Shown in pieces: positions 45,081 through 53,898 of a stretch of 64,000 nt of DNA. Source of the stretch: Stygiobacter sp. (GTDB lineage Bacteria; Pseudomonadota; Alphaproteobacteria; Rhodospirillales; Magnetospirillaceae). How positions within the stretch are numbered: the stretch's first letter is position 1; every line of letters begins with the position of its first letter. Made by a program: the position numbers and the translations under genes. Location of the stretch: contig VBWB01000006.1 in assembly GCA_006218045.1 (NCBI GenBank), positions 124,001 through 188,000 on the forward strand, given 5' to 3'. The notes beneath the pieces were generated by a model. That model worked only from the letters and a program-made list of their open reading frames with translations. It was not told the DNA's origin and did no database searches.

Positions 45081-46749
45081 TGAGCATCACCAAGTTCGCA
45101 CTCGCGGCCGCTCTCGCCATCGGCGGGACCTTGGCCGCCACCGCTGCTTACGCCGCCGGCGCCGATCTGGGCAACGTGGAAAAGCAAGCCACCAACTGGC
45201 ACGCGATCGTCATGTTCGCCATCTTCGTTGGCGGCACCCTGGGCATCACCTATTGGGCCGCCCGCAAGAACAAGACCGCCGCCGACTTCTATGCGGCCGG
45301 TGGCGGCATCACCGGTCTCCAGAACGGTCTGGCCATCGCCGGTGACTACATGTCGGCCGCGTCGTTCCTGGGTATTTCCGCCCTGGTCTACGGCTCGGGC
45401 TTCGACGGCCTGATCTTCTCGGTCGGCTGGCTGGTCGGTTGGCCGATCATCCTGTTCCTGATCGCCGAACGTCTGCGCAACCTGGGCAAGTTCACCTTCG
45501 CCGACGTTGCCAGCTATCGTCTGGCTCAGGGCCCGGTCCGCATCTTCGCCGCGTCCGGCGCGCTGATCGTCGTCATCTTCTACCTGATCGGCCAGATGGT
45601 CGGTGCCGGCCAGTTGATCAAGCTGCTGTTCGGTCTCGACTACATCTTCGCCGTCATCGTCGTCGGCGCGCTGATGATGGTCTACGTGACCTTCGGCGGC
45701 ATGACCGCCACCACCTGGGTGCAGATCATCAAGGCCTGCCTGCTGTTGGGCGGCGCCACCTTCATCGCTTTGGGCGTGCTGTCGCATTTCGGCTTCTCGT
45801 TCGAGGCTCTGTTCGCCAAGGCCATCGAAGTCCACCCGAAGAAGGCCGCCATCATGGCCCCCGGCTCGCTGGTGACCAATCCGGTCGACGCCATCTCGCT
45901 GGGCCTGACCCTGATGTTCGGCACCGCCGGTCTGCCGCACATCCTGATGCGCTTCTTCACCGTGCCGAATGCCAAGGAAGCCCGCAAGCCACCGGCTTCA
46001 TCGGTTACTTCTACATCCTGACCTTCATCATCGGTTTCGGCGCCATCACCCTGGTGGCCACCGATCCGCAGTACCTGGACATCGCCAAGGGCGGCCTGAA
46101 CCTGAAAGGCGGCGGCAACATGCCCGCCATCTGGCTGGCTCACGCCATCGGCGGCAATCTGTTCCTGGGCTTCATCTCGGCGGTCGCCTTCGCCACCATC
46201 CTGGCGGTGGTGTCGGGTCTGACCCTGGCCGGCGCCTCGGCCATCTCGCATGACCTCTATGCCAACGTGTTCGCCCGCGGGCGCACCACCGAGGCTGGTG
46301 AAGTGCGTGTCTCGAAGTTCGCTTCCTTGGGTCTGGGCGTCATCGCCGTGATCCTGGGCATCATCTTCGAGAAGCAGAACGTGGCGTTCATCGTCGCCTT
46401 GACCTTCTCCATCGCCGCGTCCGCCACCTTCCCGGTGCTGGTCATGGCCATGTTCTCGAAGTCGCTGACCACCAAGGGTGCGGTCATCGGCGGTTACGTC
46501 GGCCTGTTCGGGTCGGTCGGCTGCGTGATCCTGTCCAAGGTCGTCTGGGTGTCGAGCTTCGGCTTCGCCGATCCCATCTTCCCGTTCGTGTACCCGACCC
46601 TGTTCACCATGCCGGCCGCTTTCCTCTGCTGCTGGTTGTTCTCCATCATGGACAACAGTGCACAGGGCAATGCCGAGCGGGCTCAGTACGAAGCCATGGC
46701 GATCCGGTCCGAAACCGGTCTGGGCGCCGAAGGTGCCGCCGCCCACTAA
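45080..46749 (+). pseudogene. actP: Cation/acetate symporter ActP, frameshifted
   Basis: Sodium:solute symporter for acetate and related short acids. Signal/TM start [16 protein letters not shown], then '[37 protein letters not shown]' and further SSS helices. The first frame stops at 46021. After '[13 protein letters not shown]' the expected continuation ([22 protein letters not shown]) is in another frame running to 46749. Compared with the family, about 13 nt are missing near 45,990, where 'SVFYA'-like residues are expected. Everything else is intact. It is either a genuine loss-of-function deletion or a sequence error. Confidence 0.9.
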
Positions 46750-46776
46750 GGGCTGCGACAACCTGCGAAAAAACTT

Positions 46777-46810
46777 GGCCGCCGGGTTCCCCCCGGCGGC
46801 CTTTTTCTTT
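46777..46810 (+). terminator. actP terminator
   Basis: Ten-base perfect GC stem GGCCGCCGGG / CCCGGCGGCC with a 5-nt loop, followed by TTTTTCTTTT. Classic intrinsic terminator 27 bp after the actP stop. Confidence 0.92.
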
Positions 46811-46822
46811 TATGCTGTGCCG

Positions 46823-47428
46823 ATGACATGCCAATTGGATCATCTGGTCGTCGCCGCCCGCACTTTGGGTGAAGGAATCGGCCACATCGCCCAACGCCTG
46901 GGCGTTACCCCAACCCCGGGCGGCAAGCACGCCCGCATGGGTACCCACAATGCCTTGCTGTCGCTGGGACCGGATTGCTTTCTGGAAGTGATCAGCATCG
47001 ACCCCGAGGCAGCAGCGCCCGAAAGCCCGCGCTGGTTCGGCCTGGATCGTTTTACCGGCATTCCCCGTCTGGTCAACTGGGTCGCCCGCACCCAATCCAT
47101 CCATGGTTTACCGGCCCCGGATGAACCGGTGCTGGACATGCAGCGCGGCGATTTCCGCTGGCGCTTCGCTGGTCCCGCCGACGGTCGGCCCCGTTTGGCC
47201 GGCACGGTACCGGCTTTGATCCAATGGCAAGATGGCGGCCATCCGTGCAACCGGCTACCCGATCATGGTCTGCGGCTGAAGCGGCTGACCCTGTCTTATG
47301 CCGAGAACGGCCGCCTGCAGGACGAATTGGCCCGGCTGGGTCTGGCCGAGCGGGTGCATCTGGCCGGCAACGGCGCCGCCTTGCGCGCCGAAATCCTGGT
47401 CGCCGGCAAGGTGGTGGAACTGGTCTAA
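46823..47428 (+). CDS. Glyoxalase-like (VOC) domain protein
   Basis: A 201-residue protein starting MTCQLDHLVVAARTLGEGIGHIAQRLGVTPTPGGKHARMGTHNALLSLGPDCFLEVISIDP. This is the N-terminal half-fold of glyoxalase-like domain proteins with its metal-ligand His/Glu positions. Substrate unknown. Start ATG 46823 lies just after the actP terminator. Its 3' end overlaps the convergent uppP stop by 4 bp. Confidence 0.82.
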   Translation: MTCQLDHLVVAARTLGEGIGHIAQRLGVTPTPGGKHARMGTHNALLSLGPDCFLEVISIDPEAAAPESPRWFGLDRFTGIPRLVNWVARTQSIHGLPAPDEPVLDMQRGDFRWRFAGPADGRPRLAGTVPALIQWQDGGHPCNRLPDHGLRLKRLTLSYAENGRLQDELARLGLAERVHLAGNGAALRAEILVAGKVVELV

Positions 47429-48222
47429 CGGCCCAGCAAAAACACCAGCATGGCACCGCCGAATACAATGCGGTACCAGGCAAACGGGGTGAAGCCGTAG
47501 CGCAGGATCAGGCCGATGGCCGTGCGCACCACCACCAGGGCGGCGATGAAGGCGGCGACGAAGCCCAGGGCGATCAGCCCCATATTGTCGAAGGACAACT
47601 CGGCCCAGTTCTTGTAAAGCGAATAGGCGGTGGCCCCCAGCATGGTGGGGATGGCCAGAAAAAAGGAAAACTCGGCCGCCGCCTTGCGATCGACGCCGAC
47701 CAGCAGCGCCCCCATGATGGTGGCCCCCGAGCGCGACACCCCCGGCACCATGGCCAGACATTGGAACAGGCCGATCTTCACCGACAGCGACACCGGCAAA
47801 TCCTCGACCGCATGAAAGCGCGGGTGCTTGTTGATGCGTTCCAGCACCAGGATCACCACACCGCCCACGACCAGGGCGACAGCGACGATGGTGGGCGAGT
47901 CCAGCAACGCGCGGATATGCTTATAGGCGACCACGCCCACCAGCATGGCCGGCAGAAAACCGATCAGGATATTGCGGACGAAAAACATGTCGCGGTCATT
48001 GGTGAACATGCCGATGGCCGCCCCCGACAGCCGCCGCCAATAGACCACGCACACCGCCAGGATGGCGCCCAGTTGGATGACGATCTCGAAGGTTTTGCCC
48101 GGCGGTCCCTGAAACCCCAGCAGATCGCCCAGCAAGATCAGATGCCCGGTGGACGACACCGGCAGGAACTCGGTCAATCCCTCGACGATTCCCAACAACA
48201 ACGCGTGCAGGATGGTTTCCAT
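47425..48222 (-). CDS. uppP: Undecaprenyl-diphosphatase UppP (BacA)
   Basis: Integral membrane phosphatase recycling the C55 lipid carrier for wall and polysaccharide synthesis. The 265-residue protein has both active-site signatures: GIVEGLTEFLPVSSTGHLIL at the N-terminus and 'MVPGVSRSGATIMGALLVGV' in the middle, with hydrophobic helices throughout. ATG 48222 (METILHALLLG) is the family start. Confidence 0.96.
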   Translation of the reverse strand: METILHALLLGIVEGLTEFLPVSSTGHLILLGDLLGFQGPPGKTFEIVIQLGAILAVCVVYWRRLSGAAIGMFTNDRDMFFVRNILIGFLPAMLVGVVAYKHIRALLDSPTIVAVALVVGGVVILVLERINKHPRFHAVEDLPVSLSVKIGLFQCLAMVPGVSRSGATIMGALLVGVDRKAAAEFSFFLAIPTMLGATAYSLYKNWAELSFDNMGLIALGFVAAFIAALVVVRTAIGLILRYGFTPFAWYRIVFGGAMLVFLLGR

Positions 48223-48352
48223 GGATTCCGCCTTGGCCAAAACGCCGGGATGATGCCCGTACCCCGTGGGCCTGGCAAGGCCGACCATGGCTTGCCCGCC
48301 GATATCAGGTAAGGTAAACCCAAGCTGTTCAATGGATGATCCAGGAAAATTC

Positions 48353-49942
48353 ATGTCGCCGCGCCAGATCACCCTTTGCCTGTGGCTGCTGCCCGTGCTG
48401 TTCACCGCCCTGCTGGGCGCCATGCTGGCGGTCAGCCTGCCGTTGTGGCAGGTGTTCAATCTGGACCCCGACTATTATTATCTGTTCAACGGCCTGTTGG
48501 TGCTGGAAGGCCGGGCGCCGACCGATCTGGGCCATCCGGGCACGCCGGTTCAGGTGTTGATCGGCGCCGTGCTGCGGCTGATGCATCCCTTCACCCCGAC
48601 CGAGCGGATCATCGACACCGTGCTGCACCAGCCGGAACGCCATCTGCTGGTGGCGACCGTGGTCATCTATCCCTTCGTCGCCGCCGCCTTGTTCGTGCTG
48701 GGCCGCGCCTTCCATCGCGCCACCGGCTCGCTGTGGCCGGCCCTGCTGGCGCAAGCCACGCCGTTTCTGTCCATGATCATCCCCAAGTTTTCCCTGCATC
48801 CCAAGCCCGAGCCGTTCCTGATCGTCGCCGCCTGTTTCCTGGTGGCGGCGGCGCTGGCGGTGGCGCGGGCGGAAAAGCAGGGCGACCGCCATGCCATCTG
48901 GCTGGGAATGGCCATGGGCTTCGGCATCGCCATCAAACTGCAATTCGCCGTGCTTGGCGTGGTGCCGTTGCTGCTGCTGGACCGGCGCCGGCTGTTTCTG
49001 ATCTATCCCATGGCCACCATCGCCGCCTTTTTCGTCTTCGTCGCCCCGGCCTTGCCGTCCTATGAAATCTTCCTCGACTGGTGGACGCGGGTACTGACCC
49101 ATTCCGGCGCCTATGGCACCGGCACGGCCAGCGTCATCGACCCGGGCAAGTTCCCACGCACGATCATCAAGATTTTCGGCTCCAAGATCATCTTCACCAT
49201 TACCATCATCGCCATGCTGGTGGTCCTGGCCGCCTATGCGCGCATGCGCCGCCGTGGGGTGATGGCCGCCAATCCGCTGGCCCGGCTGGCGGTGGGCATG
49301 ATTTTGGCCCAGGTGCTGACGGTGATCGTCGTCGCCAAGCAATCGGCCGCCCATTACCTGATCCCGGCGCTGATGCTGACCGGCCCGACCCTGGCGGTAT
49401 TGTGGCATATCACCGCCCAGGCCACCGATCCGCTGCGGCACCGCCGGGCATGGCAAGCGGTGGCGGCGGTGCTGGTCATCCTGAGCATCCCAGCGTCGTG
49501 GTCGCAGACCATGGAATTGCGGCAATGGACGCGTGAGGCCCAGGGTTTTGACATGAAGCGCTATGACGGTTGCGCCAAAATCTATTTCGACTCGTCCTCG
49601 GCCCTGTCCTATGCCCTGCAACGCGGCGACATGAATTCCCAGGGCCGCTATTCTCCGCGTCTGGCGACCTGGATGCCCAAGGATGAATACACCTGGTTCA
49701 CCAACGATCATTCCTGGTGGAAGAACGGGCTGATGTGGTGGAACCAGAAGGTCGCGCTCAGCGAGATTTTGCAGCGTCATGGCGGCTGCGCCGTGTTCCG
49801 CGGCAGCCAGCCCTGGACCCTGCCGCCCAGGCTGCAAAAGGAAGTCCCCGGCTTCGCCTTTGACGACAGTTGCAAGGCGGGCGAGGAAGATGTGTTCACC
49901 AAGGGCATCCGCTGCGACGGTAGCCCGGTGCAACCGCGCTGA
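48353..49942 (+). CDS. Multi-pass membrane protein, PMT-like glycosyltransferase fold
   Basis: A 529-residue protein with about ten membrane helices. An N-terminal acidic loop (FNLDPDYYYLFNGLLVLEGRAPTDLGHPGTPVQVL) after the first helix resembles the D-x-D/E loop of GT-C mannosyltransferases. A soluble C-terminal domain with several Cys and Trp residues follows. It may add sugars to a lipid-linked acceptor, but the family is not certain. ATG 48353 is used; an in-frame ATG at 48332 is possible. Divergent from uppP. Confidence 0.65.
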   Translation: MSPRQITLCLWLLPVLFTALLGAMLAVSLPLWQVFNLDPDYYYLFNGLLVLEGRAPTDLGHPGTPVQVLIGAVLRLMHPFTPTERIIDTVLHQPERHLLVATVVIYPFVAAALFVLGRAFHRATGSLWPALLAQATPFLSMIIPKFSLHPKPEPFLIVAACFLVAAALAVARAEKQGDRHAIWLGMAMGFGIAIKLQFAVLGVVPLLLLDRRRLFLIYPMATIAAFFVFVAPALPSYEIFLDWWTRVLTHSGAYGTGTASVIDPGKFPRTIIKIFGSKIIFTITIIAMLVVLAAYARMRRRGVMAANPLARLAVGMILAQVLTVIVVAKQSAAHYLIPALMLTGPTLAVLWHITAQATDPLRHRRAWQAVAAVLVILSIPASWSQTMELRQWTREAQGFDMKRYDGCAKIYFDSSSALSYALQRGDMNSQGRYSPRLATWMPKDEYTWFTNDHSWWKNGLMWWNQKVALSEILQRHGGCAVFRGSQPWTLPPRLQKEVPGFAFDDSCKAGEEDVFTKGIRCDGSPVQPR

Positions 49943-50016
49943 AACGTTCTCGTCCTTGCAAAATGGCCTAAACCCGATAGCCTGAGGCCAAAGCAATTCC
50001 AGGGGATAATAAGCCC

Positions 50017-50658
50017 ATGTCGGCCAAGACCATTACCGTCGCCCAGCAAAAAGGCGGCGCCGGCAAAAGCACCATCACCGCCCAACTGGCGGTGACTTTC
50101 GCCCAGGCCGGCAAGCGCGTGGGGGTGGTCGACATCGATCCGCAAGGCTCGCTGGCCATGTGGTTCGAGGTGCGCAAGATGCTGGTCGATCCTGGTGGTG
50201 CCGGCATCACCTTTTTGCAGGCCTCGGGCTGGCGCCTGTCCACCGAACTGGACCGCATGAAGCGGGATTTGGACGTCATCCTGGTCGACAGCCCGCCGCA
50301 CGCTGAAACCGACGTCCGCATCGCCGTGCGCGCCGCCGATCTGATCCTGGTGCCCATGCAGCCGACACCGTTGGATTTATGGGCGACCCAGCCCACCTTG
50401 GATCTGGCGAAAAAGGAAAAAAGCGTCGCCATCGTCGTCTTCAACCGCACCCCGTCCAAGGGCAAGCTGGTGGACGCGGTCAAGGGCAAGATCCTGCAAG
50501 CCGACATGCCGGTGGCCGAATCCGTGCTGGGCAACCGGGTCGCCTTCGCCGCCTCGATGATGGAAGGCAAGGGCGTGGCGGAAAGCAATCCGCGTCACAC
50601 CGCCACCAGGGAAATCACTGCACTGGCCGCTGAAATCGGCGCGAAACTAGGGATTTGA
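50017..50658 (+). CDS. Orphan ParA/MinD-type ATPase
   Basis: A 213-residue P-loop ATPase with the deviant Walker A KGGAGKST, 'VVDIDPQGSLAMWF' and the Walker B region 'DVILVDSPPHAETDVRIAVRAADLILVPMQPTPLDLWA'. It lacks an N-terminal HTH and there is no parB next to it, so it is an orphan ParA of the kind used for positioning chemoreceptor clusters, flagella or other cargo. The cargo is unknown. Confidence 0.85.
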   Translation: MSAKTITVAQQKGGAGKSTITAQLAVTFAQAGKRVGVVDIDPQGSLAMWFEVRKMLVDPGGAGITFLQASGWRLSTELDRMKRDLDVILVDSPPHAETDVRIAVRAADLILVPMQPTPLDLWATQPTLDLAKKEKSVAIVVFNRTPSKGKLVDAVKGKILQADMPVAESVLGNRVAFAASMMEGKGVAESNPRHTATREITALAAEIGAKLGI

Positions 50659-50669
50659 AGGAAAAGCCC

Positions 50670-51140
50670 ATGCTGTCTTACACGCTTGCCCTGGCCATCC
50701 ATGCCCTGGCCACCCTGGCCTGGGTCGGCGGCATGATCTTCGCCCATCTGATCCTGCGCCCAGCCATGGCCGATATGACCCTGCCCTTGCGCCTAGCTTT
50801 GTGGCGCCGGGTGCTGCCGCGCTTTTTCGCCGTGGTCTGGGTGTCCATCATCGCCCTGCTGGTGACCGGCTATGGCGTGTTGTTCCTGGGCTATCGCGGC
50901 GGCTTCACCGGCGGAGCCATCCATATCGACATCATGCAGATCACCGGTCTGATCATGATCGCTAATTTCATCTATCTGTATTTCGGCCCGTTCCAGGCGT
51001 TCAAGCGCCGTGTCGACACCGAGGATCACGCCAAGGCCGCCGGATCGCTGAACCGCATCCGCCACATCGTCACCGTCAATCTGATCCTGGGCCTGTTCAC
51101 CACCGCCATCGGCGCCACCGGCACCTTGTGGGCCTATTGA
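50670..51140 (+). CDS. CopD-like membrane protein
   Basis: A 156-residue protein with four membrane helices (YTLALAIHALATLAWVGGMIFAHLIL; VLPRFFAVVWVSIIALLVTGYGVLFLG; IMQITGLIMIANFIYLYFGP; IVTVNLILGLFTTAIGATGTLWA) and conserved histidine and arginine positions as in CopD-type and related haem or copper membrane proteins. ATG 50670 has GAAGGAAAA upstream. It starts 11 bp after the ParA stop and ends just before nudF. Confidence 0.72.
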   Translation: MLSYTLALAIHALATLAWVGGMIFAHLILRPAMADMTLPLRLALWRRVLPRFFAVVWVSIIALLVTGYGVLFLGYRGGFTGGAIHIDIMQITGLIMIANFIYLYFGPFQAFKRRVDTEDHAKAAGSLNRIRHIVTVNLILGLFTTAIGATGTLWAY

Positions 51141-51141
51141 G

Positions 51142-51753
51142 ATGAAGCGCTTCAGCGACGACGACGTAGAGGTCATCGCCAAGGACACAATGTTCAAGGG
51201 CTATTTCCAGATCGATCGCTATCGGCTGCGCCATCGCCGCTTCGATGGCGGTTGGACCCAGGAAATCGTCCGCGAAATCTTTGAGCGCGGCCATGCCTCG
51301 GTGGTGCTGCTGTACGATCCCGACCGCGACCGGGTGGCGATGATCGAGCAGTTCCGCCCCGGCGCCCTGGCCGCCGGCTGGTATCCGTGGCTGGTGGAAT
51401 GCGTCGCCGGCATCATCGATGAGGGCGAAACCCCGGAAGGCGTTGCCCGGCGCGAAAGCGCCGAGGAGGCCGGCGCCGTGCCCACCGCCATGATCGAGGT
51501 GGGGAAATATCTGGTCACCGCCGGCGGTTCGTCGGAAAGCTGCGCCCTGTTCTGCGCCCGCGTCGATTCATCGGTGATCGACGGTCTGCATGGACTGGAG
51601 CACGAGGGCGAGGATATCCGCGTCTTCACCCTGGCCACCGATGACGCCTATGCCATGACCAAGGATGGACGCATCTGCAATTCCATGGCGGTGCTGGCGG
51701 TCCAATGGCTGATGCTGGAACGCGACCATATCCGCGCCCGCTGGCGCGACTGA
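51142..51753 (+). CDS. nudF: Nudix hydrolase, ADP-ribose pyrophosphatase type
   Basis: A 203-residue protein. The Nudix box is complete in 'GIIDEGETPEGVARRESAEEAGA' (G-x5-E-x7-REUxEExGU). The longer N-terminal domain (FKGYFQIDRYRLRHRRFDGGW, VLLYDPDRDRVAMIEQFRPGAL) and 'YPWLVECVAG' match the ADP-ribose pyrophosphatase subgroup. Gene symbol by similarity of layout; substrate inferred. Confidence 0.88.
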   Translation: MKRFSDDDVEVIAKDTMFKGYFQIDRYRLRHRRFDGGWTQEIVREIFERGHASVVLLYDPDRDRVAMIEQFRPGALAAGWYPWLVECVAGIIDEGETPEGVARRESAEEAGAVPTAMIEVGKYLVTAGGSSESCALFCARVDSSVIDGLHGLEHEGEDIRVFTLATDDAYAMTKDGRICNSMAVLAVQWLMLERDHIRARWRD

Positions 51754-51763
51754 CCGTCTTTTC

Positions 51764-51792
51764 ACAACCCGCCCATGGGGCGGGTTGTCTTT
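51764..51792 (+). terminator. nudF terminator
   Basis: Eleven-base perfect stem ACAACCCGCCC / GGGCGGGTTGT with a 3-nt loop, followed by CTTTTG; 10 bp after the stop. Confidence 0.85.
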
Positions 51793-51883
51793 TGCTCATA
51801 TTTCACACCAAAGATGCATTGATTGTCGGCGCATTCGTCATATATGCTTTTCGTAAGTGTTATTTATTCCAGGATGCAAGCAA

Positions 51884-52888
51884 ATGGCCAAGATTCGCGC
51901 CGACTTCAACGACACCATCGGCAACACCCCTCTGATCAAACTGAAGCGGGCCTCGGAAATCACCGGCTGCACCATCCTGGGCAAGGCGGAATTCCTCAAT
52001 CCCGGCGGATCGGTCAAGGATCGCGCCGCGCTGGCCATTATCACCGACGCCGAGGAAAAAGGCCTGCTGAAGCCGGGCGGGGTGATCGTCGAAGGCACGG
52101 CGGGCAATACCGGCATCGGTCTGGCCCTGGTCGCCAATGCGCGGGGTTATCGTACCGTCATCGTCATGCCCGAGACCCAAAGCCAGGAAAAAAAGGACAT
52201 GCTGCGGCTGGTTGGCGCCGATCTGCGGCTGGTCCCGGCCCTGCCCTATGCCAATCCCGGCAATTACGTGCGCTATTCGGAAACCCTGGCCCAGGAGTTG
52301 GCGGCGCATGAGCCGGCGGGGGTGTTGTGGGCCAACCAGTTCGACAACATTGCCAACCGCATGGGCCATTATCGCACGACGGGGCCGGAAATCTGGGAGC
52401 AGACCGACGGCCGCGTCGATGCCTTCACCTGCGCGGTGGGCACCGGCGGCACCCTGGCCGGCATCGGACTGGCGCTGAAGGAGCGCAACAAGGATATCCG
52501 CATCGTCCTGGCCGACCCCATGGGCTCGGCGCTTTACCATTACTATGCCCATGGCGCGTTGAAGGCCGAGGGCAGTTCCATCACCGAAGGCATCGGCCAG
52601 GGCCGCATCACCCAAAATCTGGTGGGGGCGCCCATCGATGATCAGGTCCAGGTCACCGACGAAGAGGCCTTGCCGGTGATCTTCGATCTGATCCGCGAAG
52701 AAGGCCTGGTGGTCGGCGGATCGAGCGGAATCAACATCATGGCCGCCATCAAGGTCGCCCGCGACCTTGGTCCCGGTCATACGGTGGTGACAGTGCTGTG
52801 CGATTATGGTACGCGCTATCAAAGTAAATTGTTCAACCCGGCCTTCCTGCGGGAAAAGAACCTGCCCGTACCGGAATGGCTGGCATAA
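51884..52888 (+). CDS. cysK: Cysteine synthase A (O-acetylserine sulfhydrylase)
   Basis: PLP enzyme making cysteine from O-acetylserine and sulphide. The 334-residue protein starts MAKIRADFNDTIGNTPLIKLKRASE. PLP lysine lies in 'LNPGGSVKDRAALAII', substrate loop in 'VEGTAGNTGIGLAL', phosphate loop in 'VGTGGTLAGIGLALKE'. The AT-rich 90 bp upstream probably carry its promoter. Followed 19 bp later by sseA, giving a sulphur-metabolism pair. Confidence 0.95.
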   Translation: MAKIRADFNDTIGNTPLIKLKRASEITGCTILGKAEFLNPGGSVKDRAALAIITDAEEKGLLKPGGVIVEGTAGNTGIGLALVANARGYRTVIVMPETQSQEKKDMLRLVGADLRLVPALPYANPGNYVRYSETLAQELAAHEPAGVLWANQFDNIANRMGHYRTTGPEIWEQTDGRVDAFTCAVGTGGTLAGIGLALKERNKDIRIVLADPMGSALYHYYAHGALKAEGSSITEGIGQGRITQNLVGAPIDDQVQVTDEEALPVIFDLIREEGLVVGGSSGINIMAAIKVARDLGPGHTVVTVLCDYGTRYQSKLFNPAFLREKNLPVPEWLA

Positions 52889-52907
52889 CCATAAGGGAAG
52901 CGCCGCC

Positions 52908-53765
52908 ATGACCTACGTTAATCCGGATGCCATCGTCAGCACCCAGTGGCTTGCCGATCACTTGAAGGCCCCGGATGTACGTATCGTCGATGCCAGTTGG
53001 TATCCGCCCAGCGCCAACCGCAACGGGCGCGAGGAATACGACGGCGAGCACATCCCCGGTGCCGTGTTCTTCGACATCGACGACGTGGCGGATACCGCCA
53101 ACCCGCTGCCGCATATGCTGCCGGCACCGGAAAAGTTCGCCAGCAAGGTCCGCAAGATGGGCCTGGGCAACGGCAACAAGATCGTCATCTATGACGGTAC
53201 CGGCTTCGGCAGCGCCGCCGCCCGCGTGTGGTGGATGTTCCGCGTCTTCGGCCACCGCGATGTCTGCGTGCTGGATGGCGGCCTGCCCAAATGGCTGCGC
53301 GAACAGCGCGCCACCGAGGATCTGCCGCCGATCCCGCGCGACCGCCACTTCATCCCCCACGTCAACCATTCGCTGGTGCGCGACTTCGACCACATGAAGG
53401 CCAGTATCGAATCGGGCCGCGAACAGATCGTCGATGCCCGCGCCCCGGGCCGCTTCAAGGGCACCGACGCCGAGCCGTGGCCGGTGAAACAGGTCGGCCA
53501 CATGCCCGGCGCGCTCAACGTGCCGGTGCAAAGCCTGATCGACGAACGCGAGCGGACCATGAAGACAGGGACGGAGTTGAAGGCGTTGTTCGACGCGGCG
53601 GGGGTGGATATGTCCAAGCCCATCGCCACCACCTGCGGCTCGGGTGTCACCGCCTGCGTCGTCGCCCTGGGCCTGTACCTGATGGGCCACAAGGACGTGG
53701 CCGTCTATGATGCGTCGTGGTCGGAATGGGGCAACCGCGACGACGCCCCGGTCGAGGCGGGCTGA
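52908..53765 (+). CDS. sseA: 3-mercaptopyruvate sulfurtransferase SseA
   Basis: Two-domain rhodanese transferring sulphur from 3-mercaptopyruvate. The 285-residue protein has an inactive N-terminal rhodanese domain (IVDASWYPPSANRNGREEYDGEHIPGAVFFDID) and a C-terminal catalytic domain with 'TTCGSGVTACVVALGL', where CGSGVT is the loop specific to mercaptopyruvate enzymes rather than thiosulphate rhodanese. Confidence 0.95.
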   Translation: MTYVNPDAIVSTQWLADHLKAPDVRIVDASWYPPSANRNGREEYDGEHIPGAVFFDIDDVADTANPLPHMLPAPEKFASKVRKMGLGNGNKIVIYDGTGFGSAAARVWWMFRVFGHRDVCVLDGGLPKWLREQRATEDLPPIPRDRHFIPHVNHSLVRDFDHMKASIESGREQIVDARAPGRFKGTDAEPWPVKQVGHMPGALNVPVQSLIDERERTMKTGTELKALFDAAGVDMSKPIATTCGSGVTACVVALGLYLMGHKDVAVYDASWSEWGNRDDAPVEAG

Positions 53766-53788
53766 AGGCACAGCCATAGCCGCACGAA

Positions 53789-53833
53789 CCAGGCACTTTG
53801 ACCCCAGGCACTTTGACCCCAGGCACTTTGACC
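53789..53833. repeat. Three perfect tandem copies of a 15-bp unit
   Basis: CCAGGCACTTTGACC repeated three times without mismatch directly after sseA, before the sensor kinase gene. Not in a coding frame of either neighbour. Confidence 0.95.
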
Positions 53834-53898
53834 ATGGCCTTTGTCTATTGGCGATGGCGAAGACAAACCAAAGCAGGTAGTCTCGGGCCTGGGACAAG

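Noticed and set aside
45014-46761. Two minus-strand frames opposite actP
   Set aside because: Shadows of the symporter; Asp/Gln/Gly-rich with no family signature.
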